From NCBI GenBank assembly GCA_021208685.1, contig JAJOJJ010000026.1, positions 21,173 to 85,172 of the forward strand: a stretch of DNA of 64,000 nt. The letters are read 5' to 3'. Each line of letters begins with the position of its first letter. The first letter of the stretch is position 1. Below are positions 1-9,599 of the stretch, in pieces. Made by a program: the position numbers and the translations under genes. The notes under the pieces are model-generated. The model saw nothing but the letters and a program-made list of their open reading frames with translations, was not told the origin of the DNA and searched no databases. The stretch is from Saccharospirillaceae bacterium (GTDB taxonomy: Bacteria; Pseudomonadota; Gammaproteobacteria; Pseudomonadales; Oceanobacteraceae).

Positions 1-514
1 GCTCAGAACCGGAGCGCCAGGCAAAGGCATCTTTAATGATGGAAGGATGCGCCAGCAAGCCGCTGATGATCAGCGCCAGCAGAATAACCCCCATCGCACT
101 CACCAGAATCATGCCGATGTTTTTCGGCAGGTGCAGGTAATAATGCAGGTCACTGAGCTGGTGCGCCCAGTCGTCATAGGCGGGCACTCCGGCACTTCCA
201 TCGGCATTGCGGTATTCACCCTGCTGCTCGTTGGCGAATTTAATCCGTGGCATCGCGTCTGACGGAAACACCAGATACATGTGCGGCGTCAGGTTATCGG
301 GCGTGGTCAGATAGTCATTGAAAGCGCTTTCAACGGCGGCGGCATCAAACTCATGGAATTCCGCGGCCAGCGGTTGCTCCCAGCGTTCGATGTGCGTATG
401 AAATACCACCAGCGTGCCGCTCAGAATAATAAGATACAGCACCGCTGCCATGCCAATGCCCAGCCAGCTGTGCGCGCTGAGGCTGGATTTCACTAATTGT
501 CTGGAATATTTCAT
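1..514 (-). CDS. PepSY-associated TM helix protein (partial, C-terminus outside window)
   Basis: The start codon is at 514 and the reading frame is open through the left edge, so only the first 171 residues are visible. A first membrane helix lies at about residues 17-38 and a second at about 132-154, separated by a periplasmic stretch, with His residues at 15, 39 and 41 flanking the first helix. This is the layout of the PepSY_TM (PiuB-like) family of inner-membrane proteins commonly placed beside TonB-dependent siderophore receptors and thought to help ferric-siderophore reduction or iron release. It follows the upstream membrane gene by 7 bases and so is the third gene of an iron uptake operon read from 3230. 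The family call is confident. The exact role is inferred from context. Confidence 0.82.
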   Translation of the reverse strand, partial: MKYSRQLVKSSLSAHSWLGIGMAAVLYLIILSGTLVVFHTHIERWEQPLAAEFHEFDAAAVESAFNDYLTTPDNLTPHMYLVFPSDAMPRIKFANEQQGEYRNADGSAGVPAYDDWAHQLSDLHYYLHLPKNIGMILVSAMGVILLALIISGLLAHPSIIKDAFAWRSGSE

Positions 515-521
515 AACACCA

Positions 522-1064
522 TCAAACCAATAACCATAAGGATGACACGAGTGCCGCTACGGTGCTCAGCAACAAGACTTTCCACGGCTTACGACTGCTC
601 AGAAACCAGCACACCGAGGCGGCCCAGAGCAAAGGAAATAACAACAATGCGGACGCCAGATTCAGATTGGCGGCAAAGGGGAATTGCATGACCAGCGCCA
701 CACTCACCAGCAGCATGGCCACCCCCAGACCGACAAATAACCCGATAAAACGCGCAATATTCCGCCCGATTCCCCGCCAGGATGGTGCGCGCATCGGTTG
801 AACAGTCTGCGGCGCTGACGTTTTACGGCGGCCTTTACGGCGCTGAACAACAATCATCAGCCAGGCAACAAAAGCGGGAAATACCAGCGCAAACACAACG
901 CCGTATTCGGCCCCGGCCAGCTGTATCCAGCTGAGCAGCGACAAAGCCAGCAACAGCCAGCCATAAAGAACCAGAGCACGGCCTTTAGCCGCCGTTTTCC
1001 ACGAATGATAAAGACAACCAACCCCGCACAAGGCGGGGGCAGTGGCCATCACAAATAACATCAT
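522..1064 (-). CDS. Small multi-pass inner-membrane protein of the iron uptake operon
   Basis: A 180-residue protein that is almost entirely hydrophobic, with about five to six predicted membrane helices and a basic cytoplasmic loop around residues 74-100. I recognise no catalytic motif. It lies between a TonB-dependent receptor (39 bases upstream) and a PepSY_TM protein (7 bases downstream) and is read in the same direction, so it is almost certainly co-transcribed. Short uncharacterised membrane proteins in this position are common in siderophore uptake operons. The start has two adjacent Met codons and either could be used. Confidence 0.72.
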   Translation of the reverse strand: MMLFVMATAPALCGVGCLYHSWKTAAKGRALVLYGWLLLALSLLSWIQLAGAEYGVVFALVFPAFVAWLMIVVQRRKGRRKTSAPQTVQPMRAPSWRGIGRNIARFIGLFVGLGVAMLLVSVALVMQFPFAANLNLASALLLFPLLWAASVCWFLSSRKPWKVLLLSTVAALVSSLWLLV

Positions 1065-1103
1065 GATGAATTTCCGTTAAGGTCTGACACTGACAACCAA
1101 TAA

Positions 1104-3230
1104 TCAGAAGTTGTAGCTGACGCGGGCATTAACGGTACGGCGCACACCGGGGAAACAGTCGCCACGCGCCAGACAGGATGTGAGGTATTCCTCATCGCCC
1201 AGATTGCGCACATTCAGCGCCAGATCCAGCTGCTCGGTTGCTTCATAGCCCAGCATCATGTCGACCAGGGTGTAATCCGGCGTAACGTATTTAACCGCTG
1301 CGGTTTCCGATACGCTTTCACCGACATAGCGCACGCCGCCACCCATGCGGAATTTACCCGCAGGTTTCCACGTTACCCACAGTGACGCATTGCGATCCGG
1401 CTCAGCCGCATATTGGTAACCGTTCTGATCTTCCGTATTCAGCGTACTCAGCGCACCCTGAATATAAAAATCACCAACATTGGTTTTACCTTCCAGTTCA
1501 ACACCATCGATTTTCGCTACGCCCTGCTGCTGTGAATTGGTGCCCGGCACGCCATTCGGATTCGGCAGATTGGTGATTTCGATATCGAAATACGACAGCG
1601 TGAATAATCCCGGAAACCCGTTCGGTTCAAATTTCAGACCGGCTTCATACTGGGTGGCTTCACGCGGCTCCAGTTGCTTGCCGTTCGTATCAAGACCCAC
1701 CACGGTTTCAAAGGATTCGGAATAACTGATGTACGGTGCCAGGCCATTATCAAAGGCATACAGCACACCGGCACTGGCGGATACGGCATCGTCTGATTGC
1801 TTGCGGCTGCCGCTGTCATTATCGACTTCGTCATAGCGCAGGCCAGCGGTAAAACGCCAGTTTTCATAACTGATCTGATCCGACACATATAAACCGATAC
1901 TGTCGATTTTCTGTTCCGGATTATCCGTGTAGGTAAACATGGAATCGTCCGGCGCACCCGTGTATTGCGGATTTTTGAGATCCAGAACGTAATCAAAATT
2001 CCCCGCTGAAACACCGCCATCGGCAGAACGGGCGGTGTCATTATCCGTGGTCACACTCTGCTTTTGTGCACCGACCAGAATCTGGTGACGCAACGCCCCG
2101 GTATCAACATCCGCTAACAGACGCACATCCAGCGCGTACAGCTGAAATTCGTTATCGGCTTTATAAAAAGTCCGCGCCACGGTGGTATCGGTAAAGGCAT
2201 TGGTTCCCAGAATATCGTTCAGATACCGGCTGTTACCGGCACCGGTAAACACTGGCCAGGCCTGATTATAATCGGCGCTGCCTTCGCGCCATAACGCGGT
2301 GGCTTCCAGCGCCAGATGGGTTGTCAGCTGATGTTCAACCAAGGCGGTTAACTGATTGGAACGGGTATCGTATTTATTCCAGCCCGGTTCCCCGGCGTAT
2401 ACGTCCTGATCGAGATAGGTACCGTCTTTTAACGGATTTAACGTTCCTTCCACCGGCACGAACTGCGCACCGGTATCACTGTCGCTGTCCTGATGCAGGG
2501 CAATTAAGGTGTAGCGGCTGGTTGCAGATGGCACATAACTGACCGACGGCATCAGCACCAGGGCGTTGTCTTCAACGTAATCCATCTGCGTATCACTGTT
2601 GCGCTTTAACGCCACCATACGATACAGCCATTGCTCATTGCCGAGCTGACCCGTCGAATCCACAGCCAGCTGCTTGCGGTTATAGCTGCCCATTTCAGCC
2701 ACGATTTCGGTGGCCGCTTCTGCCTTCGGGGTTTTCGATACGTAGTTGACAATACCGCCCGGAGTGCCCTGCCCATACAGCACAGAAACAGGGCCCTTCA
2801 GCACTTCGACCTGCTCCAGCGTATACACTTCGGCACGGGTGGTGTTGTAGCTGCCGAATAATTCCTGAATGGAATCGCGGTAACGCGGCAGGCTCAGACC
2901 ACGGGCATGAATAGCATCGCCACGGGTGGCAAAACCATAGGTTTCAGCCGTCACACCTGCCATGTAAGTGGTTGTCTGGGAAAGATTCAGTGCGCCTTTC
3001 TCTTCAAACCGCTCACTGGTCTCTACCGAGACAGAACGCGCCGTTTCGACAACAGGCACACTGGACTTGGTGGCACCGAAGGATGTGAGTTCAGCGCGAA
3101 CAATATGGCTGTCGAGCTGCACAGCATCTTCTGCTTCGTTTGAGTCCGTAGCGGCATCAGCAGCAATAACCGCTGAGTTTACGGACATCACAGCAACAGC
3201 CAGAAGCCATGGTTTGAGTGTTGTTATCAT
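1104..3230 (-). CDS. TonB-dependent siderophore receptor
   Basis: A 708-residue outer-membrane receptor. Residues 1-24 form a signal peptide ending around AVIAADA. An N-terminal plug follows at roughly 60-170, with the typical LEQVEVLKGPVSVLYGQG block, then a long beta-barrel ending in a terminal Phe (YNF), as expected for barrel insertion. Two Cys residues near the C-terminus (CLARGDC) may form a disulfide in an extracellular loop. The family imports ferric siderophores using TonB-ExbBD energy. The length and plug match FhuA/FhuE/FpvA-like members, but the substrate cannot be read from sequence. It is first in an operon with two inner-membrane genes, and a Fur-like box lies just upstream, consistent with iron repression. 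Confidence 0.93.
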   Translation of the reverse strand: MITTLKPWLLAVAVMSVNSAVIAADAATDSNEAEDAVQLDSHIVRAELTSFGATKSSVPVVETARSVSVETSERFEEKGALNLSQTTTYMAGVTAETYGFATRGDAIHARGLSLPRYRDSIQELFGSYNTTRAEVYTLEQVEVLKGPVSVLYGQGTPGGIVNYVSKTPKAEAATEIVAEMGSYNRKQLAVDSTGQLGNEQWLYRMVALKRNSDTQMDYVEDNALVLMPSVSYVPSATSRYTLIALHQDSDSDTGAQFVPVEGTLNPLKDGTYLDQDVYAGEPGWNKYDTRSNQLTALVEHQLTTHLALEATALWREGSADYNQAWPVFTGAGNSRYLNDILGTNAFTDTTVARTFYKADNEFQLYALDVRLLADVDTGALRHQILVGAQKQSVTTDNDTARSADGGVSAGNFDYVLDLKNPQYTGAPDDSMFTYTDNPEQKIDSIGLYVSDQISYENWRFTAGLRYDEVDNDSGSRKQSDDAVSASAGVLYAFDNGLAPYISYSESFETVVGLDTNGKQLEPREATQYEAGLKFEPNGFPGLFTLSYFDIEITNLPNPNGVPGTNSQQQGVAKIDGVELEGKTNVGDFYIQGALSTLNTEDQNGYQYAAEPDRNASLWVTWKPAGKFRMGGGVRYVGESVSETAAVKYVTPDYTLVDMMLGYEATEQLDLALNVRNLGDEEYLTSCLARGDCFPGVRRTVNARVSYNF

Positions 3231-3249
3231 ACTGCCCCCTTGTTTAAAT

Positions 3250-3268
3250 GCGATGCATTATCATTACG
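3250..3268 (-). promoter_or_regulatory. Candidate Fur box upstream of the TonB receptor
   Basis: Read on the minus strand this 19-base stretch contains TAATGATAAT. By hand alignment it agrees with the classical Fur consensus at about 12 of 19 positions. It lies 20 bases upstream of the receptor start, where repressor binding would block the promoter. A second AT-rich stretch at 3283-3301 resembles a weaker site. The assignment is by eye and fits the iron uptake genes downstream. Confidence 0.55.
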
Positions 3269-3475
3269 GGGAACTTTTCAGTCAATAACAATTCTTATTT
3301 ATATTTGCATCTTAATCTTATTTTCTCTACCCCTTGCGGCAATACCGCTCATGCAGCCAACCCGTCATCGCCGCCATGACGAAGAGGTACGACGAAGCAA
3401 TCTCCTGCGCAGACAAGCCGTCATGTCAATCAGATGGCCGCGTCGCCTGAGCTTCGCACAACGACGGTACTCATC

Positions 3476-3517
3476 AAAAAGCCCCAGGGCCTGTTATCAC
3501 GAATTAAACAGGCCCTG
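3476..3517 (-). terminator. Intrinsic terminator downstream of ygiQ
   Basis: A perfect 11-bp inverted repeat (arms 3485-3495 and 3507-3517) is followed on the minus strand by GGGGC and a run of five T residues. It is oriented to stop minus-strand transcripts coming from ygiQ, about 340 bases upstream. The rest of 3305-3855 shows no convincing gene: the one long frame there is a shadow entering ygiQ and has no recognisable protein features. Confidence 0.6.
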
Positions 3518-3855
3518 ATCCGTTCGCCTTCAGGCAAACACTGGGCAGCATCCGATACCGTGCAAGAAACCGCTTAAGGAGGAGCGTTGGAAGCAAGCCT
3601 GAAGGCCATGGCCATGCGCGAGCAGGATGAAGCAAGCCAGCGGAGGGAACATTGCTGCGTGCAGACGGAACGTGACAGAGGATTAGCAGACTAAGCGGGT
3701 TCTGATATCGGCCATGGCAATGCGCTGACGGTTCAGCCATGACGAACGATGCATGATCGGCCTGCTGCCCCACTCTCCGGCATCGGAACCGGCACGAACA
3801 CCCGCACCAGCGAAGAGGATTAGTGGTCTGAAAGCCACCAATCCCCATCAGATCA

Positions 3856-6054
3856 TCAGCGCTTAGGGCCTTTGGCGTTTTGTGGTTTGCGTGCCGGTGC
3901 GGATTTACTGCCCGGTTTGCCACCCGGATTAAACCCGGGGCGACGGGCACTTTTCAGCATGGCGTCTTCTTCCGCAGGCACCAGCGCTTTCGGGCCGTTG
4001 CCGATCAGATCACTGCGCCCCATGGCTTTCAGTTCTTCGCGCAGCAACGGCCAGTTTTTCGGATCGTGATAGCGCAGAAAGGCTTTCTGTACCCGACGCT
4101 GGTTCATATCGCGCGGAATATAAATCTTGTCGGATTTATAGCTCATGCGGTGCAGCGGATCGCGTTCGGAATGGTACATGGCGGTCGCCAGCGACATCGG
4201 CGACGGATAGAACGTCTGCACCTGATCCACCTTCATTTTCTGGCGTTTTAACCACAATGCCAGATTCATCATGTCTTTATTTTCTGATCCCGGATGCGCG
4301 GCAATAAAATACGGCACCAGATACTGTTCTTTGCCCGCTTCTTTCGAAAATTTATCGAACATTTTCTTAAAGGCGTCGTAGGTCCCCATGCCGGGCTTCA
4401 TCATTTTATTGAGCACATTTTCTTCGGTGTGCTCCGGGGCAATTTTCAGCAGGCCGCCCACATGGTGAGTAACCAGTTCGCGCACATATTCCGGATCACG
4501 CACAGCAAGGTCGTAACGCAGACCGGAGGCAATGGCGATGCGTTTAATGCCGGGAATTTTACGCGCCGCGCGATACAGTGCGGTGGTGTGTTCGTGGCTG
4601 GTTTCCAGATTCTTACAGATGGTCGGGAACACGCAGGATAAACGCCGGCAGCTTTTCAGAATGGTTTCACTCTTACAGTGCAGGCGATACATATTGGCGG
4701 TCGGGCCACCCAGATCGGAAATGGTGCCGGTAAAGCCCGGCACTTTGTCGCGGATTTCTTCCAGTTCATGCAGGATGGATTCCTGCGAGCGGTTCTGAAT
4801 AATGCGCCCTTCATGTTCAGTGATCGAACAGAAGGTACAGCCACCGAAACAGCCGCGCATAATATTCACCGAAAAACGGATCATCTCATACGCCGGAATT
4901 TTAGCATCGCCGTAACTCGGGTGCGGCACCCGCTGATAGGCAAAGCCAAACACGGAATCCATTTCATCGGTCTCCAGCGGAATCGGTGGCGGGTTAACCC
5001 ACACTTCCTGATTGCCGTGCTTCTGAATTAACGGACGCGCGTTGTAAGGGTTGGCTTCCTGATGCAGCACGCGTGAGGCATGGGCGTATAAAGCACTGTC
5101 ATTGCGTACTTTTTCAAACGACGGCAGGCGGATGCAGGTTTTATCCGGATCAAGATCGGCTTTACGCTGTAATGGCATCGGCACAATTTTGACCGGCATG
5201 ATGTCGTCGGCCTCAGGGTTATCGCCGGCGTCATTATTGGTGCTGCAGCTCATGCTGCTGGTGTCTTTCATGTCGTAGGGATTGGGGATCTGGTCAATAT
5301 GACCAGGCCAGTCAATACGGGTCGAATCCACTTCAGTCCAGCCTGCCGGGGTGGCATCACGCACAATGGCGGTGCCACGCAGGTCGTGTAAATCGTCGAG
5401 GGTTTTGCCTGCGGCAAGGGCGTGGGTCAAGTCAACCAGAGCACGTTCCGCATTACCGTAGAGCAGGATATCGGCACCGGAATCAATCAATACCGAACGG
5501 CGTACCTGATTACTCCAGTAATCGTACTGGGCAATACGGCGCAGACTGGCCTCAATACCACCGATCACAATGGGAACGTCTTTGTACACCTGACGGCATT
5601 TTTGCGAGTACACAATCACTGCCCGGTCGGGGCGCTTACCCGGTTCACCATGAGGGGTGTAAGCGTCATCGCTGCGGATTTTAAGATCGGCGGTGTATTT
5701 ATTGATTAATGAGTCCATATTGCCGGCCGTTACGCCGAAATACAGATTGGGTTTACCCAGCTTTTTAAAATCGTCCGGATTATTCCAGTCCGGCTGAGCA
5801 ATAATCCCCACCCGGAATCCCTGAGCCTCCAACAAGCGGCCCAGCACCGCCATGCCAAAACTCGGATGATCGACGTAGGCATCCCCGGTGACCAGAATCA
5901 CATCACAGCTGTCCCATCCCAGAACGTCCATCTCTTCGCGGGACATCGGCAGAAAAGGAGCAGTGCCGAAACACTCGGCCCAATAGGGGTAGTAAGAAAA
6001 CAGATGTTGCGCTGGCTGAGTCATAGGTCCGGACCGGGAAAAAACGGTCGCCAT
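3856..6054 (-). CDS. ygiQ: YgiQ family radical SAM protein
   Basis: A 732-residue member of the YgiQ/UPF0313 family. The N-terminal half has the family block around [19 protein letters not shown] and a cobalamin-binding-like fold. The radical SAM cluster motif CFGGCTFC lies near the centre. The C-terminal tail is Lys/Arg/Pro-rich and low complexity. The length matches the E. coli protein closely. The cellular role of YgiQ is not established; the motif supports binding of a [4Fe-4S] cluster and S-adenosylmethionine. The start at 6054 has a weak GGGA upstream, and an alternative Met at 6024 fits the family N-terminus about as well. It is monocistronic and divergent from the AraC-type gene. Confidence 0.93.
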   Translation of the reverse strand: MATVFSRSGPMTQPAQHLFSYYPYWAECFGTAPFLPMSREEMDVLGWDSCDVILVTGDAYVDHPSFGMAVLGRLLEAQGFRVGIIAQPDWNNPDDFKKLGKPNLYFGVTAGNMDSLINKYTADLKIRSDDAYTPHGEPGKRPDRAVIVYSQKCRQVYKDVPIVIGGIEASLRRIAQYDYWSNQVRRSVLIDSGADILLYGNAERALVDLTHALAAGKTLDDLHDLRGTAIVRDATPAGWTEVDSTRIDWPGHIDQIPNPYDMKDTSSMSCSTNNDAGDNPEADDIMPVKIVPMPLQRKADLDPDKTCIRLPSFEKVRNDSALYAHASRVLHQEANPYNARPLIQKHGNQEVWVNPPPIPLETDEMDSVFGFAYQRVPHPSYGDAKIPAYEMIRFSVNIMRGCFGGCTFCSITEHEGRIIQNRSQESILHELEEIRDKVPGFTGTISDLGGPTANMYRLHCKSETILKSCRRLSCVFPTICKNLETSHEHTTALYRAARKIPGIKRIAIASGLRYDLAVRDPEYVRELVTHHVGGLLKIAPEHTEENVLNKMMKPGMGTYDAFKKMFDKFSKEAGKEQYLVPYFIAAHPGSENKDMMNLALWLKRQKMKVDQVQTFYPSPMSLATAMYHSERDPLHRMSYKSDKIYIPRDMNQRRVQKAFLRYHDPKNWPLLREELKAMGRSDLIGNGPKALVPAEEDAMLKSARRPGFNPGGKPGSKSAPARKPQNAKGPKR

Positions 6055-6289
6055 TGTCCCAAATTAAGACGCCTGACAAAAGCTGAAAGTCAAAATATTC
6101 CCTGTCTTTCAGCGCCGGTTAATGGGCGCATTTCCTTCCGGAATGTGAGGTTTTAGCACGGATTAAATCCGTCAATATCCCGGACGCATCCATTTTATCT
6201 GCACGATCGTCTTGTCTTTTTTTGCGCACTCGCCGACTATCCACCTGAATACACAGCGCACAAAATAAGAAGAATGTACGAGCCAAACA

Positions 6290-7350
6290 ATGCCTCCTTT
6301 TGATCCTTTGTTGTTTTTTGCTGCCTCAGGTGCCGGACTCAGCCTGATTCTGGTGTTGCTGATCGCCCGTGATTTTTCCCGGACGCTGGCAGCCCGCTTA
6401 TTCATTCTGCTGCTGGCAGCGGCAACGTACATCTGTTCCACCCCTGGCTGCCGGCATCCTGGCATGGTTATTCCTTTGCGATACAAAGTGCAGCACCGGC
6501 CCTGTTCTGGATGTGCTGCCGCATCACCTTTGTCCCACCGGATGAACCGCGGCGCGTGCTTTGGGGAGTGGCGTTTTACAGCTTCATCGGGCCCTTGCTG
6601 TTCTTGCTGACAGGCACGCCCGAATCCTGGCAATTCGTGCTTAAAGGTATCCCGCAATGGCTGGAATATCTGCTTATTCTGGCCGGATTGTGGGAAGTCA
6701 TCAGTCACTGGAACAGCGATCTGGTTGAAGCCCGCCGCCGGATGCGGGGAGGCGTTATGCTGGCGACCGGACTGGCCGTAGGCTGGGGAATTATGTCATT
6801 CAACCTGAACATCGGTGACACCACATCACGCTATCTGGCCCTGAATCTGTCGATACTCATTCTGGCCTGGATGCTGTTGCAGGGACGCTCAGAATTGTGG
6901 CGCCTGCTGCCACAAGACAGCCAGACCGATGCGCTTAGCGGCAGCGGCTCTTCCGCATCATTACCGGGGCAAGCGCATGACCATAAGGCAGAGCATCCGC
7001 ACATCAGTGAAGAATTGCAGCAACTGCAGCAGCTGATGAATGAGGGGTTTTACCGCCGCGAAAATCTGACTCTGGCGATTCTCGCGCAGCAGCTCGATTT
7101 ACCGGAATACCGTTTGCGGGCCACCATCAACAAAGCGCTGAACTACAACAACTTTAACGAATACATCAACGAGCTGCGCATCGGTGAGGCCGCCGAACGG
7201 TTGCTGAACGAAACCGATACCCCCATCACCAACATCGCGCTGGACGTTGGCTATCGCACCATGAGTTCGTTTAACCGTGCGTTCCGCAAAATTCACCAGT
7301 GCACGCCTTCTGACTACCGCGAACATCGTGGCCAGCCCCCGCAGCACTGA
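6290..7350 (+). pseudogene. Membrane-anchored AraC-family regulator, frameshifted
   Basis: Two reading frames together make one protein. The first (from 6290) encodes a start and two hydrophobic segments ending in FILLLAAA. The second, coherent from about 6421 to 7350, continues with GNVHLFHPWLPA, further membrane helices, and a C-terminal AraC HTH domain (about the last 100 residues, ending GYRTMSSFNRAFRKIHQCTPSDYR). The frames join near 6417-6422, where the deletion of one base explains the break. There is no homopolymer there, so a real mutation is as likely as a sequencing error. The intact type is a multi-pass N-terminal domain with a DNA-binding domain, often controlling an adjacent operon. 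Here that would be the beta-helix and cytochrome genes. Confidence 0.75.
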
Positions 7351-7417
7351 TTCCCCTCCGGACGACACCGGCAAAACGCAGTATTGACTCACCGGCAGCC
7401 GTATTAAGCCTTCCGGA

Positions 7418-7445
7418 CAGCGCTCATTAATGGGCGCTTTTTTTG
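7418..7445 (+). terminator. Intrinsic terminator after the AraC-type gene
   Basis: AGCGCTCATTAATGGGCGCT can fold as a hairpin and is followed by a run of seven T residues. It lies 68 bases past the regulator stop codon and separates it from the downstream lipoprotein operon. Confidence 0.75.
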
Positions 7446-7552
7446 CCTCCCTGCACGTATTCTGAGCATCCCTCAGCCAACCGGATTCAGGGTGCACCAG
7501 AAGCCCGCACAGCGCCCCAAAACACCTCATTTACGACTGTGCAGATTCTGCG

Positions 7553-7648
7553 TTTCACGTTTTGCACAGCCGCTTTTCCAGAGCCTGAAAATACTCCACA
7601 ACCCGCATAAATACTGGCATTTCATAAAATGCACAGCCACTTCCAGAG
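7553..7648 (+). repeat. Pair of direct repeats upstream of the beta-helix gene (possible AraC-type operator)
   Basis: Two similar stretches in the same orientation, 7553-7583 and 7620-7648, share TTTCA, then TGCACAGCC and CTT..CCAGAG. They are offset by about 67 bases and lie 125-220 bases upstream of the beta-helix start. AraC-family proteins typically bind direct repeats, and the gene next door is of that family. The remainder of 7351-7773 shows no gene. Confidence 0.45.
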
Positions 7649-7773
7649 ATTGCAGCACGATTTGCTTTTACCGCCAGAGCGCCTTTCGCTTTTATGACTG
7701 CGGCTGGGAAGCTACCGACATAACGCTCAGGGAAGGAATCCGGGCGCTTTAAAAAAATCAAAAGGTATTCAAC

Positions 7774-9543
7774 ATGCAGAAAGCACTCCCCCTCCGTGGC
7801 CAGAAACGGCTGGCACTGGCGATGGCAATTGCTGCCATTGGCCTGACAGCCTGTGGTGGCAGCGATAACAAAAGCAGCAGTGATAACGGCCTGAAAAAAG
7901 CATTCAACTGTACCGACAGCAGCACCGCCGGGGCGCGGGTGATCTGTATTGGTTCAGCCAATGATCTCAGCGATGCCGCCGTACAGGATGAACTGATCGG
8001 TGCACTCGCCGATGCACAAACCGGCGACACCTTTGTATTACCGCAGGGGCGCTACGCATTTACCAGCACCATCGATTTTAACGGTCTGGTGGATAATATC
8101 CCGGTATCCAACCTCACCTTTAAAGGTGCCGGGATGGACAAAACCATTATCGATACCAGCGGCGCAGCAGCCGATGGTTTTCTGATCAACAACACCGACC
8201 ATCTTATTTTTGAAGACTTCGGCATCTACGAATCCAACAACAACGCGCTGAAAGTCACCAAGTCCGACGGCGTGATCATGCGCCGCATGGCAACCGTCTG
8301 GGAAACCGACTATCAGTCCACCAATGGTGCTTATGGCCTGTATCCGGTGGAAACCAGCAACGTACTGATTGAAGACTGCTACGTAAAAGGCTCTGCCGAT
8401 GCCGGTATTTATGTCGGCCAGTCCGATAAAATTGTGGTGCGCAACAACATTGCCGAGAAAAACGTCGCCGGTATCGAAATTGAAAACAGTACCGAAGCGG
8501 ATGTGTACGGCAACAAAGCCACCGGCAATACCGGCGGCATCCTGATTTTTGACCTGCCGATCGGTAATGGTAAATACGGTTCCGGTGTGCGGGTATTCGA
8601 CAACCTGGTCGAAGCCAACAACGCCCCGAACTTCGCCAACGTCGGTTCCTTTGCCGGTGGTGTGCACATTGTTCCGCCGGGTACCGGCATTATCGTGCTC
8701 TCTACGTCGGATGTTGAGATTTACAACAACACCATTAAAGACCACCAGACCACCGCGATTGCGGTAACGTCTTACATGCTGCCGGACGATAAAGTCGCCG
8801 CCGTTCCGCAACAGGATGTTGGTGGTGCCGATAATGATCCGGCAACAAAGGCCGTCATGGCGTACGGCGATATTCATCCCTATGCTGAAATCTTTATGGA
8901 CGGCTGGTCGCCGTTTGTCCGTAACATCAACATCCGCAACAACAGCATCAGCCTGGCTCCGGCGCTGAATAATCCGCAAGGCTCACTGATTCAGGACCTG
9001 ATTGACGGTTATACCGCCTTCCACACCCAGTTACCGGATGTCGCGGGCGGTAAAACCACGGTACCTCATATTCTTTATGATGGTGTGGGTGAACTGCTGG
9101 CCAACACGCCAAACCCGGGCGGTAACGGCGAAAGCATCATGCAGGCCATTGCCGGTGGCATTAATCAGGTGGCGGCAGCGATCAAAACCAACATTCCTGG
9201 TGCCCCTGATTACACCGACATTGACCTGAGCAAGTTTGCCCCGTACGCAACCGATGGCGGCCTGTGTCAATCCGCTAACGGCATTGATGGCGTCAATCTG
9301 TTTGCGGCCTCAGTGTACGAAACCACCGCAACAGCCAGTACGTTTGACGCCAACAGCGTGCCGTTAACCAAACTGGAACAGCTGGCCACCAACGCAGGCA
9401 TTGCCGCTTCCGTGATGGCCGATCCGGCTGGCGTCATGAGCTGCGGCTCCGGCTTCGAAGGCAGTCCGGCCACCGTTACCTTTAATAATCAGACCTTTGG
9501 TTGCACCGCTGACGACAGCACGAATCCGTCCTGCGCCCTGTAA
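7774..9543 (+). CDS. Parallel beta-helix repeat lipoprotein
   Basis: A 589-residue exported lipoprotein with signal peptide and lipobox LTAC (Cys27). The central region carries repeated beta-helix turns with runs such as NNTIKDHQTT, IRNNSIS and VRNNIAEKN, which read as right-handed parallel beta-helix repeats of the carbohydrate-binding/NosD-like kind. I recognise the family that regularly pairs with an SO_2930-like diheme protein. The pair occurs as two adjacent genes or fused, and its function is unknown. Here the partner follows 56 bases downstream, past a weak terminator-like hairpin. A purine-rich AAAGG precedes the start. Expected location is the membrane-anchored periplasm or the outer-membrane face. 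Confidence 0.85.
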   Translation: MQKALPLRGQKRLALAMAIAAIGLTACGGSDNKSSSDNGLKKAFNCTDSSTAGARVICIGSANDLSDAAVQDELIGALADAQTGDTFVLPQGRYAFTSTIDFNGLVDNIPVSNLTFKGAGMDKTIIDTSGAAADGFLINNTDHLIFEDFGIYESNNNALKVTKSDGVIMRRMATVWETDYQSTNGAYGLYPVETSNVLIEDCYVKGSADAGIYVGQSDKIVVRNNIAEKNVAGIEIENSTEADVYGNKATGNTGGILIFDLPIGNGKYGSGVRVFDNLVEANNAPNFANVGSFAGGVHIVPPGTGIIVLSTSDVEIYNNTIKDHQTTAIAVTSYMLPDDKVAAVPQQDVGGADNDPATKAVMAYGDIHPYAEIFMDGWSPFVRNINIRNNSISLAPALNNPQGSLIQDLIDGYTAFHTQLPDVAGGKTTVPHILYDGVGELLANTPNPGGNGESIMQAIAGGINQVAAAIKTNIPGAPDYTDIDLSKFAPYATDGGLCQSANGIDGVNLFAASVYETTATASTFDANSVPLTKLEQLATNAGIAASVMADPAGVMSCGSGFEGSPATVTFNNQTFGCTADDSTNPSCAL

Positions 9544-9548
9544 TCACC

Positions 9549-9573
9549 ACGGGGGCCACCGGCCCCCGTTTTA
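9549..9573 (+). terminator. GC-rich hairpin between beta-helix gene and cytochromes
   Basis: A perfect 9-bp stem (arms 9549-9557 and 9561-9569) with a 3-base loop is followed by only four T residues. The short T-run suggests partial termination, lowering cytochrome expression relative to the beta-helix gene rather than ending the operon. Confidence 0.6.
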
Positions 9574-9599
9574 TCCAAGTTTGTATACGGATTGAATGT

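Noticed and set aside
3504..3855. Possible gene between the TonB receptor and ygiQ
   Set aside because: The only long frame runs into ygiQ out of phase, has Pro/Leu/Arg-rich random composition and no start context.
8038..8979. A 313-codon minus-strand frame
   Set aside because: Antisense to the beta-helix lipoprotein gene; composition reflects its repeats and no domain is visible.
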